Source: JANMDU01 sp031388245 (lineage in GTDB: Bacteria; Pseudomonadota; Gammaproteobacteria; Burkholderiales; Burkholderiaceae_C). Taken from it: a stretch of DNA of 7,607 bases. Shown here one piece after another: positions 6,408 through 7,607 of this stretch. A program made the translations under genes and the position numbers. The first letter of the stretch is position 1, and each line of letters opens with the position of its first letter. A model generated the notes under the pieces. That model made no database searches. It worked only from the letters and a program-made list of their open reading frames with translations, and was not told the origin of the DNA. Location: the NCBI GenBank assembly GCA_031388245.1, contig JANNED010000286.1, positions 1 to 7,607 of the forward strand. The letters are read 5' to 3'.

Positions 6408-7265
6408 GTGCAACTCAATATCCACCCGCCCACGCCGCTGGAATACTTCGCCACTTTGGTCGCTGATGATGATGCTTTCCCGCTGCTGGAAGCAGCGGCG
6501 AGCCTCGCACAAGATGAGTATCCCGAGCTGGATGTTCAGCAAGTGCTGGGCGATGTGGATCAACTCATTGCCCGGCTCAAGCGCCGCATCCCCAAAGATG
6601 CTGCCGCCCTGCACTGCCTGCGCGCGATTCAGCAGTTTTTCTACCGCGATATGAGCTTCTCGGGCAATGCCAACAATTACTACGAGCCAGATAACTCTCA
6701 CCTCAACGCCGTGCTGCGCACCCGGCGAGGCATTCCCATCAGCTTGGCCGTGATTTGGCTGGAAATTGCGCAAGCCGTGGGCTTGAATGCGCGCGGCGTC
6801 AGCTTCCCCGGTCACTTCATGATCAAAGTCACCCTGCCGCGCGGGCAGGTGGTGATCGATCCACTCACCGGGCAAAGCCTCTCCCGCGAAGAGCTCTCCG
6901 AGCGCATTGAGCCTTACAAACGCAGGAGTGGTTTGGTCGATGATTTTGATGTGCCGTTGGGCCTGTATTTGCAATCGGCCAAACCACGCGACATTCTCGC
7001 CCGCATGCTGCGCAACCTCAAAGAAATTCACAAAACCCAAGAGGATTGGCCACGCTTTATTGCTGTGCAAAACCGCCTCATCACCCTCTTGCCGGATGCT
7101 TGGAGCGAATACCGAGACCGTGGCTTGGCTCTTGCCGAGATGGAAGAAAAAATCGGCCACAACAGTGCAGCCATTCCAGATTTGGAGCTCTATTTATCCA
7201 AAGCCGAGGATGCGCTGGATATAGATGCCATTGCAGAATTGGTGGCGGGCTTGCGGCAGGTTTAA
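6408..7265 (+). CDS. SirB1-family protein (transglutaminase-like core plus TPR-like tail)
   Basis: The start is a GTG at 6408; no in-frame ATG fits, and the N-terminus (PPTPLEYFATLVADDDAFPL) matches the usual beginning of the family. The 285-residue protein is of normal length. The transglutaminase-like region (about 35-160) carries NANNYYEPDNSHLNAVL, RRGIPISLAV, GLNARGVSFPGHF and VVIDPLTGQSLSREEL. H136 and D151 sit where the His and Asp of a transglutaminase triad would be. The position of the catalytic Cys (about 110-112) reads Pro-Ile-Ser, and the only cysteine is C70, so it is probably not a standard transglutaminase. The C-terminal part (about 190-265) is helical and TPR-like. SirB1/YchA proteins are widespread in proteobacteria and their role is not settled. 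The gene follows the aminotransferase after 58 bases with no terminator between, so read-through is possible. Confidence 0.92.
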   Translation: MQLNIHPPTPLEYFATLVADDDAFPLLEAAASLAQDEYPELDVQQVLGDVDQLIARLKRRIPKDAAALHCLRAIQQFFYRDMSFSGNANNYYEPDNSHLNAVLRTRRGIPISLAVIWLEIAQAVGLNARGVSFPGHFMIKVTLPRGQVVIDPLTGQSLSREELSERIEPYKRRSGLVDDFDVPLGLYLQSAKPRDILARMLRNLKEIHKTQEDWPRFIAVQNRLITLLPDAWSEYRDRGLALAEMEEKIGHNSAAIPDLELYLSKAEDALDIDAIAELVAGLRQV

Positions 7266-7607
7266 GCCAGAAAATCTTCGAGCAAGCGATGCACCAATGC
7301 AGGCTGCTCATGAATGATCCAATGCGTGGCATCATGAATGCGGTGAACGCGTAAATCTGCAATATAAGCCTCTAGGCCATCAATCAAGCGCGGCGGCAGC
7401 GCAATGTCTTGCATGCCCCAGATCACTTGGGTGGGAATATTCACGGTCAGCGCATCGTGCGCAATCTCGATGCCATGAATGCTGCTGTTTGCATCGAGGG
7501 GCGGCTTGAGGGGCGAGGCGCGGTAAAAATTGCAGCCACCCGTTAACCCTTGCTGCCAGACCTCGCGGTATTGCGCCTTGGTGGCCTCGTTCAGCCAAGC
7601 GTATGGG
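7262..7607 (-). CDS. Alpha/beta hydrolase, C-terminal part (cut by window edge)
   Basis: The frame runs in from the right edge and ends at TAA (complement of 7262-7264), giving the last 114 residues. The sequence has the late part of an alpha/beta hydrolase fold of the epoxide hydrolase / haloalkane dehalogenase-like group: a cap-region segment with LTGGCNFYRASPL, then the strand and acid loop PTQVIWGMQDIALP, where the Asp (visible residue 67) should be the acid of the triad. Near the end is DATHWIIHEQP, where the His (visible residue 95) should be the catalytic base. The nucleophile elbow lies outside the window, so Ser and Asp nucleophiles cannot be told apart and the substrate is unknown. 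It converges on the SirB1 gene, and the two stop codons overlap within TTAA at 7262-7265. Confidence 0.85.
   Translation of the reverse strand, partial: PYAWLNEATKAQYREVWQQGLTGGCNFYRASPLKPPLDANSSIHGIEIAHDALTVNIPTQVIWGMQDIALPPRLIDGLEAYIADLRVHRIHDATHWIIHEQPALVHRLLEDFLA

Noticed and set aside
5834..6454. Minus-strand open frame of 206 codons over the aminotransferase 3' half and the next gap
   Set aside because: It overlaps the PLP-lysine motif region of a clear enzyme and shows no domain of its own.
6339..7160. Long minus-strand open frame (273 codons) opposite the SirB1 gene
   Set aside because: The plus-strand product is a clear full-length SirB1 protein; the antisense translation has no recognisable motif and is the usual shadow in GC-rich coding sequence.

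Overview
The window reads as ordinary chromosomal DNA from a betaproteobacterium of the order Burkholderiales, most likely Comamonadaceae or a close relative. This rests on my recognition of the protein families, on the moderately GC-rich coding sequence, and on two copies of a short TTGCTAT/ATAGCAA palindrome of a kind I recall as abundant in that family. There is no rRNA, tRNA, CRISPR array, insertion sequence or phage gene. No stretch over 300 bases lacks a gene; the longest gaps are 169 bases (3875-4043) and 119 bases (5055-5173).

Left part, plus strand (1-1932): the 3' end of a MerP-like heavy-metal-associated (HMA) domain protein overlaps, by an ATGA junction, a small MerT-like membrane protein with a Cys-Cys pair in its first membrane helix. 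After 19 bases comes a membrane-anchored TAXI-family solute-binding protein with no TRAP permease in view. These three genes could be one transcript.

Middle (1952-5054): a long minus-strand gene for a DUF1631-type protein of unknown function converges on the TAXI gene. It diverges from a plus-strand YgjP/M48-like metallopeptidase gene carrying an intact HExxH...H zinc motif. The 169-base divergent region holds a plausible sigma70-like promoter for the DUF1631 gene.

Right part (5174-7607): a fold-type I PLP-dependent aminotransferase and a SirB1-family protein lie on the plus strand. The cut 3' part of an alpha/beta hydrolase gene follows on the minus strand; its stop codon interlocks with that of the SirB1 gene. 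The 119-base gap before the aminotransferase holds one copy of the palindrome, a second imperfect dyad and a -10-like TAAAAT.

Apart from the metal-transport pair, the genes do not form an evident pathway. I found no convincing new multi-gene system. The most useful points are the palindromic repeat present both between genes and inside the metallopeptidase reading frame, the orphan double-anchored TAXI protein, the reversed MerP-MerT-like order, and several starts without a Shine-Dalgarno sequence.
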